64,000 bases of DNA from the NCBI RefSeq assembly GCF_019443105.1, contig NZ_JAHZIJ010000008.1, forward strand, positions 62,001 to 126,000, read 5' to 3'. Source of the stretch: Paenibacillus oenotherae. GTDB lineage: Bacteria; Bacillota; Bacilli; Paenibacillales; Paenibacillaceae. The notes below the pieces were generated by a model. It saw only the letters and a list, made by a program, of their open reading frames with translations, searched no databases and was not told the DNA's origin. Within the stretch, counting starts at the first letter, position 1. Every line of letters starts with the position of its first letter. Positions 16,535 to 25,823 of the stretch are shown here, one piece after another. The translations under genes were made by a program, and so were the position numbers.

Positions 16535-16669
16535 GACAGATCCCTCTCTCTGTATCGTTTCTCGACAGATCTACGATTTTATCGGTTGTTGAAATCAATT
16601 ATACATTATACCATTTATCCTATAAATGCATCTTAAATATACAGATGTATAATTAGGGAGTGGATTATA

Positions 16670-17914
16670 ATGGCCAACTTAAGCACAGATCGTCAACTCA
16701 CTGCTCTTGAACAGCAATTGCTAAACAATGCTACCGAGTTAGTTCCCTATCTGCAGATGTTCGGTACTATGATTGATGAAGAACGACATATTCCTGATGA
16801 AGTGATTCAAAAAATTTCGGATGCAGGGCTGTTTAAGCTTGGCACACCGAAAGAGTACGGGGGTTTTGATGTTAGTATCCGTGCCATGGTCGAGATTGTT
16901 TCCGAGGTGTCCAAAGGGAATGGTTCTGTTGGCTGGGTCGTTCAAATCATCAATGGAAATAACTATAATGCATCACTATCATTACCTCCCGACGTATTAG
17001 ATTCGATTGCTAACCAGGTAGAGGAGATACGCTTTTGTTCTGTCCTGCTAGCACGTAAAGCGGTCGTGAAGAAAGTAGACGGAGGGTATTTGGTAGAGGA
17101 AGGCTTCTGGGGGTTCGGTTCAGGTTCAAAGCAAGCCACCCATGCTTTGTTAAACTTGAAGGACGGAAAGTCCATGCAAGAAGGCAAGGCTATGGAGATG
17201 ATGCTGGCCGTTGTTCCGATGAGTGAAGTCACGATTGTTGACGATTGGTATACGATGAGTTTGAAAGGATCCGCAAGTAATAGTCTGGAACTCAAAAATG
17301 TGTTTATACCAGACCAATATGTCATCGCTCAAGAAGTGAATCAGGGAGGTCCATTGCCTGCCCAGTTGACGAGGCGTGACAGATACAGACCTTACGCGCA
17401 GCTTATTATCAGCATCACAACGGGAATAAGCGCGATTCTCGGACTCGCCAGAGGAGCTGTCGAGTATTTTGTTGAAAAAGCACCTCACAAGGGAATTGCT
17501 ATGACGGTCCATACTTCTCAAGCGGCAGTGGGTCATATTCAGTATAAAGTAGGACTTGCAGCTATGAAGGTCGAATCCGCTCATCTCCATATCAGTCGAA
17601 CCATTGACAATCTGGAGCGTCATGTGCAAAACACAGAACCATTTCGTTTAAAGGAAATGGCACAGCTGCAGACAGATATGACCTATGCAGCCATGTTGTG
17701 CTGGGAAGCCGTAGATCTGCTAATGGCAGAGAGCGGAGGGAGTGTCATTGCCGATTTCAATCGCTTGTCGCAAATATTCCGGGACATTAGAGGCGGCTCC
17801 AATCATGCGCTGACTACAGCATCGACTGGACTAGAGCTGTACGGAAGGGTACTGATGGGTATGCCTCCACAGCATGTCATGACATTAGGTGCCGCAAGGG
17901 GGAGGGACACATGA
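16670..17914 (+). CDS. Acyl-CoA-dehydrogenase-fold flavoprotein (monooxygenase-like)
   Basis: 414 residues with the acyl-CoA dehydrogenase fold: an N-terminal helical domain (EVIQKISDAGLFKLGTPKEY, GGFDVSIRAMVEIVSEVSKG), a middle beta domain (GFWGFGSGSKQATHALL) and a C-terminal four-helix bundle (GGSNHALTTASTGLELYGR). The Glu base of true acyl-CoA dehydrogenases is not obvious. The sequence resembles the class D flavin monooxygenase branch (HsaA/HpaB-like, acyl-CoA_dh type 2), which needs a separate flavin reductase. The substrate is unknown. It overlaps the DUF2269 gene by 4 nt and is divergent from a TetR regulator. Confidence 0.78.
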   Translation: MANLSTDRQLTALEQQLLNNATELVPYLQMFGTMIDEERHIPDEVIQKISDAGLFKLGTPKEYGGFDVSIRAMVEIVSEVSKGNGSVGWVVQIINGNNYNASLSLPPDVLDSIANQVEEIRFCSVLLARKAVVKKVDGGYLVEEGFWGFGSGSKQATHALLNLKDGKSMQEGKAMEMMLAVVPMSEVTIVDDWYTMSLKGSASNSLELKNVFIPDQYVIAQEVNQGGPLPAQLTRRDRYRPYAQLIISITTGISAILGLARGAVEYFVEKAPHKGIAMTVHTSQAAVGHIQYKVGLAAMKVESAHLHISRTIDNLERHVQNTEPFRLKEMAQLQTDMTYAAMLCWEAVDLLMAESGGSVIADFNRLSQIFRDIRGGSNHALTTASTGLELYGRVLMGMPPQHVMTLGAARGRDT

Positions 17915-18525
17915 TTCTCTCCCCTTCTCTCCGTAAGCTAGTACTCACTATACATGTGATTACTACCATGGGATGGCTCGGCTCCGCAGCCGCTTATATA
18001 CCGATAGCCGCCTATGTCCTGAACAATCAGGATGCCGATATGATACGATCCGCTATCCAAATCATGTCCTTGGTTGCTAATGTTATTGTTCTCCCCGTGG
18101 CTTTTGCATCGCTGCTCACCGGAGTTGGTTTATCACTTGGCACCAGGTGGGGGTTGTTCCGTCATTATTGGATCTTTTTTAAGCTATTGTTTACCGTTAT
18201 AGCCGTGGTTATGTTGGTCGCATATATACAAGAACTGAGCCATGCGGCATCCATCGCTTCAAAAAGTACATTGTCGAACGCCGACATAAGTATGTTGAAG
18301 GATTCGATTCACATCGTACACCCGAGTGGAGGATTGTTGATCGTGGTTGTGGCAGCAGTCTTGTCGGTGTACAAACCAAAAGGTATGACCAGGTATGGAT
18401 GGCGTAAGCAGCTGGAATTCAAAAGCAGCACCGAGCCTTATACAACACCGCTCTGGATCAAAATGGTTGGCTCCGCAGTCGTCGTGTTGCTCCTGGTAAT
18501 CGTTGCTTTAATCCTATTCAGGTAG
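17911..18525 (+). CDS. DUF2269-like integral membrane protein
   Basis: 204 residues with about five hydrophobic helices. LVLTIHVITTMGWLGSAAAY near the N-terminus and a later conserved His (SIHIVHPSGGLLIVV) are characteristic of DUF2269-like proteins, whose function is unknown. Translationally coupled (ATGA) to the flavoenzyme gene, which suggests a membrane partner or electron-transfer role, but this is inference. Confidence 0.75.
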   Translation: MILSPSLRKLVLTIHVITTMGWLGSAAAYIPIAAYVLNNQDADMIRSAIQIMSLVANVIVLPVAFASLLTGVGLSLGTRWGLFRHYWIFFKLLFTVIAVVMLVAYIQELSHAASIASKSTLSNADISMLKDSIHIVHPSGGLLIVVVAAVLSVYKPKGMTRYGWRKQLEFKSSTEPYTTPLWIKMVGSAVVVLLLVIVALILFR

Positions 18526-18560
18526 GGATAGATAGTCTGTAGAAATGGGTTTGAAGAAAT

Positions 18561-18610
18561 GTGCATATTGCACACAATCCGTGTTATACTGGATTACGTG
18601 CAATATGCAC
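18561..18610 (+). promoter_or_regulatory. Paired dyads flanking a promoter -10 (MarR operator)
   Basis: GTGCATATTGCAC (18561-18573) and GTGCAATATGCAC (18598-18610) are near-perfect palindromes on either side of a -10-like TATACT (18585-18590). They precede the MDR reductase gene, which is followed by a marR gene. Autoregulation of this two-gene unit by the MarR protein is the simplest reading. Confidence 0.75.
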
Positions 18611-18642
18611 ATAATTTGAAGTGAAAGAAGGGTACACTAACT

Positions 18643-19599
18643 ATGAGGGCAGCAATTGTAATGGACAAAGGAGCAGCTCCCGTAATGGGTCATTTTGATC
18701 CCCCCGTTGCGACAGACGGCCAAGTTATCATTAACGTTTCGGCAACAGCCTTGAGTCGAGTTAGCAAGTTCCGTTCAATGGGTATGCACTACTCATCTGA
18801 AGTTAACTTTCCAATCGTAGCCGGTATTGATGGTGTTGGAACTTTGGAAGATGGGTCTCGTGTTTACTTTGCGCTGCCTACCGCACCATATGGCAGTTTG
18901 GCTGAGCGAACACTTGTCAATGAGAAGCTGACTGTCCGTTTACCAGATGGTATTGACGATCTCACTGCTGCCGCTATCGCCAACCCAGCTATGTCGTCAT
19001 GGGCTGCATTGGTATTTCGAGCCGACTTCAAATCCGGCCAAACGGTATGGATTAATGGTGCTACGAGTGCATCCGGTAGCTTAGCCGTTCAGATTGCCAG
19101 GGGACTGGGGGCCAAGAAGATCATTGTAACGGGACGCAACGAATCGAAGCTGCAAGCACTTGAAGCTGATGAGGCCATTGCATTTGATATGACAGTCGAT
19201 AATGGACAAAAAATGTTTGAAAACGCCCTAATGCCAGTTGTTGCTGAAGGTGTTGATGTTATATTGGATTATCTTTGGGGCGACAGCGCATTAGCCATCA
19301 TGTCAGCTCTTGCTAAGACGAATACGGATCGTGCAACCCGCTTTGTAACCATTGGAACTTCATCTGGCCAAGAAAGCATTCATCTACCTTCATCTATTCT
19401 ACGCTCATCAACAATCGAACTCGTAGGCAGCGGAGATAAGAGTGTTTCTAAAGCTGATCTGCTATCCGCTGTTAGAGGTGTTTTTGAAATGGCCGCCGAG
19501 GGAAAGATAACAATTGCCACAAAAGAGTTCGCTCTAGAAGATATTGGAGAGGCTTGGAATGCTCCACTGACGCCCCGTCCAGTTGTAAAGGTGCAATAA
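18643..19599 (+). CDS. Medium-chain reductase, quinone oxidoreductase-like
   Basis: 318 residues of the zinc-independent MDR superfamily. A GroES-like N-terminal domain (residues 1-120) is followed by a Rossmann domain with INGATSASGSLAVQIARGLG (AxxGxxG-type nucleotide site) and IIVTGRNESKL. The Cys/His zinc ligands of alcohol dehydrogenases are absent. It probably reduces quinones or enones with NADPH. It is followed 4 nt later by a marR gene and preceded by paired dyads, a layout common for electrophile- or quinone-inducible reductases. Confidence 0.85.
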   Translation: MRAAIVMDKGAAPVMGHFDPPVATDGQVIINVSATALSRVSKFRSMGMHYSSEVNFPIVAGIDGVGTLEDGSRVYFALPTAPYGSLAERTLVNEKLTVRLPDGIDDLTAAAIANPAMSSWAALVFRADFKSGQTVWINGATSASGSLAVQIARGLGAKKIIVTGRNESKLQALEADEAIAFDMTVDNGQKMFENALMPVVAEGVDVILDYLWGDSALAIMSALAKTNTDRATRFVTIGTSSGQESIHLPSSILRSSTIELVGSGDKSVSKADLLSAVRGVFEMAAEGKITIATKEFALEDIGEAWNAPLTPRPVVKVQ

Positions 19600-19603
19600 A
19601 GCA

Positions 19604-20038
19604 ATGGAAAATGAGATTTTTAAAGCGCTGATCGATTTAGTTTCCATTATCAATAGGCCGGACCGCGATAAGAAAATGATTGCTAATGCTGGCGTGAATT
19701 TGGAGGCAGCAACCTTTCGTGTCTTAGTTGGGATCGCGCATCTCCAATCAACGAGTGTTGGTGAATTGGCTGCCATGATGGGAAAAAATTATTCGAGTGT
19801 TAGTCGGCAAATTGATAAATTAGAGACGGCCGGGTTGGTTCATACGTATCCATCAAGTTCCGATTCCCGCATTCGTGTGTCTGAATTGACGAAATACGGG
19901 GAGGAAATCAATGCAATGATTAACCTCACCCGTGAGCGCATCATGCGTGAAGCTTTGGCTGATTGGACTCAGGAGGAAAAAAACGGATTATTGAATCACT
20001 TGAGGCATTTATTCGAATCGCTGCAAAGGTTCGACTAG
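19604..20038 (+). CDS. MarR-family regulator
   Basis: 144 residues with the winged-helix core STSVGELAAMMGKNYSSVSR, QIDKLETAGLVHTYPSSSDS and R-x-R-V wing (RIRVSELT). The C-terminal helix ends LRHLFESLQRF. It is co-transcribed with the MDR reductase. The GTGCAATATGCAC-type dyads upstream of that gene are its probable sites. Confidence 0.88.
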   Translation: MENEIFKALIDLVSIINRPDRDKKMIANAGVNLEAATFRVLVGIAHLQSTSVGELAAMMGKNYSSVSRQIDKLETAGLVHTYPSSSDSRIRVSELTKYGEEINAMINLTRERIMREALADWTQEEKNGLLNHLRHLFESLQRFD

Positions 20039-20268
20039 TTCCCCCTGACTTGTCTTATCCCCATCTTTTCCTAATCCTCCGTCTTGGCAATGGTGAACAA
20101 GAGTTGAATCACCGACAATCAGGCCGCCGATTACTTCGGTGGCCTTCCGTGCATTCCCTCGAAACTTTCGAACAACGCTTCGCTCGGATCGTCGTGGTAA
20201 AAAAATATTGACCGCAATGAAAAATATTAGAGCTCTCAGTTGTATTTAAAGTGAAAGGGGGTGCGGAG

Positions 20269-20766
20269 GTGTACAATTCATATGAGCTCAATGAATCTGT
20301 GCGGCGGGCCTTGGATCTATATTCACAGAGCATGATCAAAATTGCCTTTGCTTACTTGAAAAATATAGCTGATGCAGAAGAAGTAACCCAGGAAGTATTT
20401 CTCACCTATTTGCAGAAGCGACCTCTATTTGAAAACAGTGAACATGAAAAAGCATGGTTGATTCGAACAACCATTAATAAAAGTAAAAATATGCTTAAAA
20501 CAGGCTGGTTCAAAAGTAGAAACCCTGTTCCCGAAGATCTTAGCTATCTCCCGGAGGAAGAAAATGAGGTGTTGCAGGCTGTGCTGGCCTTGGACAAGAA
20601 GTATCGAATTCCCATTCATCTGTACTATTATGAGGGGTATTCTATTCAGGAAATTGCAGATATCATGCAGTCCAAGTCGGCAACGGTAGGAACATGGCTC
20701 GCAAGAGGACGCCTTATCTTAAAAGAGAAGATTGGAGGCCTGGAGGATGAAGAAATCTGTTTATAA
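20269..20766 (+). CDS. ECF-type RNA polymerase sigma factor
   Basis: About 165 residues. Region 2 is visible (YSQSMIKIAFAYLKNIADAE followed by EVTQEVFLTYLQKRP, with the DAEEVTQEVF core). Region 4 is LALDKKYRIPIHLYYYEGYS and IQEIADIMQSKSATVGTWLA. The start GTG at 20269 is preceded by AAAGGGGG with suitable spacing; an alternative start lies six codons upstream at 20251. It overlaps the next gene, which has a single membrane helix and may be its anti-sigma factor. Confidence 0.88.
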   Translation: MYNSYELNESVRRALDLYSQSMIKIAFAYLKNIADAEEVTQEVFLTYLQKRPLFENSEHEKAWLIRTTINKSKNMLKTGWFKSRNPVPEDLSYLPEEENEVLQAVLALDKKYRIPIHLYYYEGYSIQEIADIMQSKSATVGTWLARGRLILKEKIGGLEDEEICL

Positions 20767-21301
20767 ATCCGCGATGTCCCATGTGAAAACAAGTGAGAAT
20801 TTTCAAGAAGCGACGTATCAGAAGTTGAGGTCGGAAATGGAAAAGACAACACAAACAAATAGGATCAATCAAAAGGAGCCGCTAAAAATGGAAAGAGCTA
20901 AAAAAAGAACGTTAACAGGTTGGACAGTCGGTATTGCAGCATGTGCGGTATTATCGGTGAGTATCTTTGCGATGAACCAGAATGCACCAAATCCAATACC
21001 GGGGCCATCTGCTGTTGTAACGAAGCCTCCAATTATGGGTAAAGTGGCAGTCAATATTGAGGGCGAGATTACGGAAGTAAGCGCAGATGGAAAAAGCTTT
21101 AAGGTTGGCGACTTATGGGTAACCATAACATCAGATACCGAACTGGGCATCGAAGGGCCAACGGCTGCCGAGCCGTCTGAAGAGCTGCTGCAAAAGGAAT
21201 TTAAAGTCGGCAATATCGTATCCGGATTTACGACAGAGGATGTAAGCACAGGAAAAGTGAATGCAACGCGCATCTACAACAACATGGTTCCGCAGAAATA
21301 A
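20747..21301 (+). CDS. Single-pass membrane protein, probable anti-sigma partner
   Basis: About 184 residues. The N-terminal cytoplasmic part (about 1-43) is charged and contains an AMSHVKTSENFQE segment like the start of anti-sigma factors. One membrane helix follows (LTGWTVGIAACAVLSVSIFA). The extracellular domain has the pattern GEITEVSADGKSFKVGDLWV, typical of DUF3221-like or OB-fold extracytoplasmic domains. The start at 20747 has TGGAGG about 8 nt upstream and overlaps the sigma gene by 20 nt. The anti-sigma role is inferred from gene order; no RsiW-type zinc motif is present. Confidence 0.65.
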   Translation: MKKSVYKSAMSHVKTSENFQEATYQKLRSEMEKTTQTNRINQKEPLKMERAKKRTLTGWTVGIAACAVLSVSIFAMNQNAPNPIPGPSAVVTKPPIMGKVAVNIEGEITEVSADGKSFKVGDLWVTITSDTELGIEGPTAAEPSEELLQKEFKVGNIVSGFTTEDVSTGKVNATRIYNNMVPQK

Positions 21302-21304
21302 GAA

Positions 21305-21342
21305 CAAAGGGCACCCAAAAGGATGCCCTTTGATTTTGTTTT
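21305..21342 (+). terminator. Intrinsic terminator of the sigma/anti-sigma operon
   Basis: AAAGGGCA and TGCCCTTT form an 8-bp stem around a 10-nt loop, followed by GATTTTGTTTT. Confidence 0.75.
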
Positions 21343-21464
21343 ATAGATGAAATGCTGAACCGTGGAAAAATCTCGGTAAGAAATCAAACTGTGATAATAT
21401 AAATTTAAATGTATTAAAAAGAAGTCAAACTCTAGTTTTATAGGGTTGGAAGGACGGTCTTTGT

Positions 21465-22667
21465 GTGGCAAAAAAGAAAATAGTGAAAAGAATCAACAGG
21501 ATTCTCCTGACTGCGATAGGCGGAATTATACTTGTTTTGGGTGTTTCGGCGGGTTATGTTTATTTCTTCCTACTTGAAAGGCCTGCTGAACCGGATAACT
21601 GGGCTGCTGCGGAGCGCTATGTCTGGAATAAAATCAAGTTTGACCAGGATGCACAAGTCATTTCTGCCGACGGCTCAGAATACTATTTACTTGCCAATAA
21701 GGGAGCAGTTGCTGAAGATAAATTGATCATATATTTTTCTGGGGGCGGTGTGGCCTGGGATGCGGTGACTGCCGCGCAGCCGATCAGTCTGAGTAATGTA
21801 ATGAAGAACGGTGAGATCAAATATTACTTTCCGAACATTCCATTCTTTAAAGTAAGTACGCTTGGCGGCCTGTTGAAAAATAGTAACCCTGATAATCCGT
21901 TCAAGGATTGGAGTATTGTATATATCCCTTATTCTACTGGTGATCTGCATATCGGGAATGCATCCAAGGAATATACGGACGCCAAGGGCAAGCCGTTTAC
22001 AATGCGTTACAACGGTCAAGCCAATACGCGCGCAGCATTGGAATGGATTGCAACCCATTTCGCTGCGCCGGACAAGATCCTCATTGCGGGAGAAAGCGCC
22101 GGAGGATTCGGAGCTGCATTCTGGGCGCCTGAGATTGCGAAACGCTACCCGGATGCCCGCATTTATCAGTATTCGGACGGCTCCTACTTAAATGCCGACC
22201 GCTGGCCGGATATTATCGATAACGAATGGAAGGCCAATTTTGCAGCAACCTTTGGATATGAAGTCCATGGCGATTTGATTTCGTCCGTCTTCGCGGCGAA
22301 CCACAAGCTGCTCCCGGACAACGCGGTACTTTTGCAGTCCAATACGCTTTATGATGAGCTGCTGTTCGACTTTGAGAAGGATCTGAATGGTGATGCTTCG
22401 GACGATGTCGAATATATGCATCGCTGGTCGGCCCGCATGCTGCAATCTGCCGGAGAGCTAACTGAACAATTGCCAGGCTACTATTATTACATCACTGATT
22501 ACGGTGTTAACGAGAAGACGGGCAGGACACCACATACACTCTCCCCATTAGATCATTTCTACAAAGCCGAACAGGACGGGGTCAAGCTGATGAAGTGGCT
22601 GGACGATGCCGTGAATAAGGATGAATATTACTCCGTGGGGAGGCATTTTGTAGAGAAAGAGGGCTGA
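21465..22667 (+). CDS. Pectinacetylesterase-family membrane-anchored hydrolase
   Basis: 400 residues from a GTG start. An N-terminal membrane anchor (ILLTAIGGIILVLGVSAGYV, about 13-35) is followed by an alpha/beta-hydrolase-like domain. LIIYFSGGGVAWD is an oxyanion-type loop, IPYSTGDLHIGN and ILIAGESAGGFGAAFWAPEI hold the G-x-S-x-G nucleophile Ser, and TPHTLSPLDHFY contains the likely catalytic His. This is the pectinacetylesterase/Notum fold. It probably deacetylates an extracellular polysaccharide or lipid. The gene is solitary. Confidence 0.8.
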   Translation: MAKKKIVKRINRILLTAIGGIILVLGVSAGYVYFFLLERPAEPDNWAAAERYVWNKIKFDQDAQVISADGSEYYLLANKGAVAEDKLIIYFSGGGVAWDAVTAAQPISLSNVMKNGEIKYYFPNIPFFKVSTLGGLLKNSNPDNPFKDWSIVYIPYSTGDLHIGNASKEYTDAKGKPFTMRYNGQANTRAALEWIATHFAAPDKILIAGESAGGFGAAFWAPEIAKRYPDARIYQYSDGSYLNADRWPDIIDNEWKANFAATFGYEVHGDLISSVFAANHKLLPDNAVLLQSNTLYDELLFDFEKDLNGDASDDVEYMHRWSARMLQSAGELTEQLPGYYYYITDYGVNEKTGRTPHTLSPLDHFYKAEQDGVKLMKWLDDAVNKDEYYSVGRHFVEKEG

Positions 22668-22770
22668 CGCTGTCAGTCCAGCGTATCGGGTGTTTAGCAT
22701 TATGTGGCGGGAAACTTATCATAAACGTGGTAAGCGAAGGCTGGTAGTGCCGGTTATTTTAATGATATAA

Positions 22771-22998
22771 TATTGTCTGCAGAAGCTGGATCATCAGATT
22801 TCGAGCTTGGCTGACTTTCTCGAAATGGGTTCGGTTTTAGCAGAAGATGATTATTCGCTTATACAAAGAGGTTATCGCTTCATTGTAGTGAATCCATATC
22901 TTGTATTCTATCGTGTGATCAAAGAAACTGTGATTATCCATCGGATTTTGCACGGGCGCAGGGACTATCTTCGTGAGTTGTTTGGCTCGTTTGAATAA
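22771..22998 (+). pseudogene. ParE/RelE-type toxin, N-terminally truncated
   Basis: The readable part is LDHQISSLADFLEMGS followed by GYRFIVVNPYLVFYRV and IHRILHGRRDYLRELF. This is the C-terminal two thirds of a ParE-family toxin, with the conserved Y-x-V-x-Y-x-V and I-x-R-V-x-H-x-R-R-D/N-like end. The N-terminal helices are missing behind a stop near 22770, and there is no antitoxin gene upstream. It is a relic of a toxin-antitoxin pair. Confidence 0.65.
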
Positions 22999-23098
22999 AG
23001 TTTTCATGTAAAGCTGCTCAGATAAGAGTGGCTATTTTTGTGCTTGTTCGCACATCGTTTAAAGTGAGAATTAACTCTGCTCTGGAGGTATCTATCTT

Positions 23099-23992
23099 AT
23101 GGAATTACATGAAGAGCCCATTCTTTATAACGACCCGCTGCTTCGTATTCAAGTGCGCAGCTTTCACAGCAGGATAATATGCCAGCATGGGTGGCATTTC
23201 CATCCGGAGCTAGAGATTATTGCTGTACGATCTGGAACAATGGAAATTCACACACCAGCTGAAGTTTATCACTTACGAGCGGGGGATGTGTTAATTCTGG
23301 GTTCTAGCCAGCCCCATCTCGATCTGAGAAAACAAGACCAATTGGTTGATTATGTTGTGATCCAATTCGAGCTGGAGGCATTCTTGGATTCCAACATGCT
23401 CCCTTTCCTTTATTTGTTTCAGGAATCATTGCTGCCTTTGGTAAAGTTAAACGCATTGTTTAGAGATAATTCGGAGTTGCGGAAACAATTCTACACAACA
23501 GTAATCGAATTGCAGCAGGAACATGAGCAGGAGCAAAGAGGCTATGAGATGGCCATTAACTATTTGGTCAAGAAGTGTCTTTTTCTATTGATACGTCATG
23601 ACACGGAGGGGTTATTAGAACATAACCGATCGATGAACTATGCCAAGCTGAAGTTAGTTTTTGATTATGTAGAAGCTCATTTATCGGATAAAATAACGGT
23701 TGAGCAGGCTTGTCTTCTCGTCAATTTCAGCTATACCTATTTTCTTAAATATTTTAAACAGACCCTGGGCATTACTTTCACTGACTACGTCATTCATCGC
23801 AGAATCAAATACGCAGAACGCCTGCTTCTGACCGAAGATCTCAGCATTTCGCAGATTGCTGAGCAGGTCGGCTTGCCGAACCTGTCCCATTTCTACAAAT
23901 TGTTCAAACGAGTCCATCATTGTTCCCCCAAAAGCTTTAAAGACACCATCATAGCCAGAGCTAACGAAACCATTCATGGCAGGGTCGAATAA
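23099..23992 (+). CDS. AraC-family regulator with cupin domain
   Basis: 297 residues. The N-terminal cupin carries HGWHFHPELEII (metal or sugar pocket type) and LRAGDVLILGSSQPH. The C-terminal double HTH is KITVEQACLLVNFSYTYFLK and LSISQIAEQVGLPNLSHFYK. This layout is typical of sugar-responsive activators. It sits directly upstream of the GH13-GH13-SDR operon, about 110 bp away and on the same strand, and most likely activates it. Confidence 0.88.
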   Translation: MELHEEPILYNDPLLRIQVRSFHSRIICQHGWHFHPELEIIAVRSGTMEIHTPAEVYHLRAGDVLILGSSQPHLDLRKQDQLVDYVVIQFELEAFLDSNMLPFLYLFQESLLPLVKLNALFRDNSELRKQFYTTVIELQQEHEQEQRGYEMAINYLVKKCLFLLIRHDTEGLLEHNRSMNYAKLKLVFDYVEAHLSDKITVEQACLLVNFSYTYFLKYFKQTLGITFTDYVIHRRIKYAERLLLTEDLSISQIAEQVGLPNLSHFYKLFKRVHHCSPKSFKDTIIARANETIHGRVE

Positions 23993-24101
23993 TCACAACA
24001 GAATAGCATCATTATAGAGTGGTATCGGATATTGGAAGCCTGTTTCAATACAGATACGATAGGAGATGAGAATAAATAATACATCTTCGAGGTGACTCTA
24101 T

Positions 24102-25823
24102 ATGGTGCAAGAAGCAGCTGCTTATAAAAGAAAATGGTGGAAAGAAAGTGTCGTGTATCAAATTTACCCGAGAAGTTTCATGGATACCAACGGGGACGGC
24201 ATTGGAGATCTTAAAGGGATTACTTCGAAGCTCGATTATTTGCATGATTTAGGCGTTGACGTGATTTGGGTCTGTCCCTTCTACAAATCGCCAAACGATG
24301 ATAACGGATATGATATTAGTGATTATTATGCGATATCTGAAGAATTCGGAACAATGGAAGATTTTGAACAGTTATTGGCGGAAGCTCATCGCAAGGGAAT
24401 TAAAGTTATCGCCGATCTCGTCTTAAACCATACTTCTGACGAGCATCCATGGTTCGTTGAAGCCCGTGAATCCAAAGACAGTCCTAAACGGGATTATTAT
24501 ATATGGAGGAAAGCGAAAGAAAACAACGAGCCTCCATCGAACTGGGGATCATTCTTCGGCGGTTCTGCATGGGAATTTGATGAACAGTCCGGGGAGTATT
24601 ATTTGCATATTTTCAATCGAAAGCAGCCGGATCTGAATTGGGAGAATCCGCTTTTAATAGAGGAGCTTCATCGCATGGTACGATGGTGGCTGGATAAAGG
24701 CTTGGATGGATTTCGTATCGATGCGATCAATCATATCGTCAAGATGGAAAATTTTCCGGATGCAGAAGCGCCAGCTCATGAGAAAATCGTGTCCGCACAT
24801 CATTATTTCTCCAATCTGCCTAAAGTACACGAACATATTCAAAATCTCAATCGAGAAGTGCTCAGCCACTATGACATCATGACCGTCGGGGAAGCTGCTA
24901 ACACGGGGCCAGAAGAAGCTTTGTTGTATGTAGGTGAAGATCGGGACGAGCTTAATATGGTCTTTCACTTTGAGCATTTGGGCATGGATTTCGGAAATGA
25001 GGGTCTTGAGGGTTGGGAGAAGACGCCTTGGCAATTATCTCAGCTAAAAGAAATCATAAACCAATGGCAAACTAAGCTTCATAATAAAGGATGGAACGCT
25101 AACTTCTGGAGCAATCATGATCAGCCGCGGGCAATTTCTCGTTTCGGTAATGACCAAGAGTTCCGTATAGAGTCGGCGAAGCTGTTGGCAACACTGATGT
25201 TTATGCTGGAAGGCACCCCCTATATCTATCAAGGGGAAGAAATCGGCATGACCAATATAAAGTTTGATTCGATTGATGATTATAGAGATAGCGTTACCCA
25301 ATATTTCTATCGTCAAGCACAGCAAGAAGGCTGGGCGGAGGATCGGATCATGAGGGCCATTCACCAGTCAAGCAGAGACAATGCCCGAACGCCAATGCAA
25401 TGGAATGATCATTCTCATGGCGGATTCACAACCGGAACGCCATGGATTCAAGTTAACCCTAATGCGAGCTGGATTAATGTAGAGTCTGCTGAGAATGAGC
25501 CCAATTCCATATTGAACTACTACAAGAAATTAATTTCTGTTCGCAAAGGGCATCTCGTTGCAGTCTATGGCAAATATGAGCCCATTCTCCCGGAGCATTC
25601 GTCCATTCTAGCCTTTACAAGGACTTTAGGAAATGAACAATTGTTCGTGGTGATGAATTTCTCCGCCACACGGGCTCACCTGGAAATCCCCGAGGCGCTG
25701 GCAGACCAATCTTTTGAATTGTTGTTATCCAATGTAGAGTCAGATACGGATAAAATATTAGCTGAGGGTCATCTTCAGCCCTATGAGTCAAGAATCTATT
25801 CAAAGGTGGTCAAACCATGCTGA
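24102..25823 (+). CDS. malL: Alpha-glucosidase / oligo-1,6-glucosidase (GH13)
   Basis: 573 residues. The complete GH13 catalytic set is visible: DLVLNHTSDEHPWF (region I), GFRIDAINH with nucleophile Asp207, TVGEAANT with acid/base Glu264, and SNHDQPR with Asp340. QPDLNWENP is the conserved loop of the alpha-glucosidase/oligo-1,6-glucosidase subfamily (MalL-like). No signal peptide, so it is cytoplasmic and acts on imported oligosaccharides. Bond specificity (alpha-1,4 or alpha-1,6) cannot be fixed here. It overlaps the next gene by 7 nt. Confidence 0.88.
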   Translation: MVQEAAAYKRKWWKESVVYQIYPRSFMDTNGDGIGDLKGITSKLDYLHDLGVDVIWVCPFYKSPNDDNGYDISDYYAISEEFGTMEDFEQLLAEAHRKGIKVIADLVLNHTSDEHPWFVEARESKDSPKRDYYIWRKAKENNEPPSNWGSFFGGSAWEFDEQSGEYYLHIFNRKQPDLNWENPLLIEELHRMVRWWLDKGLDGFRIDAINHIVKMENFPDAEAPAHEKIVSAHHYFSNLPKVHEHIQNLNREVLSHYDIMTVGEAANTGPEEALLYVGEDRDELNMVFHFEHLGMDFGNEGLEGWEKTPWQLSQLKEIINQWQTKLHNKGWNANFWSNHDQPRAISRFGNDQEFRIESAKLLATLMFMLEGTPYIYQGEEIGMTNIKFDSIDDYRDSVTQYFYRQAQQEGWAEDRIMRAIHQSSRDNARTPMQWNDHSHGGFTTGTPWIQVNPNASWINVESAENEPNSILNYYKKLISVRKGHLVAVYGKYEPILPEHSSILAFTRTLGNEQLFVVMNFSATRAHLEIPEALADQSFELLLSNVESDTDKILAEGHLQPYESRIYSKVVKPC

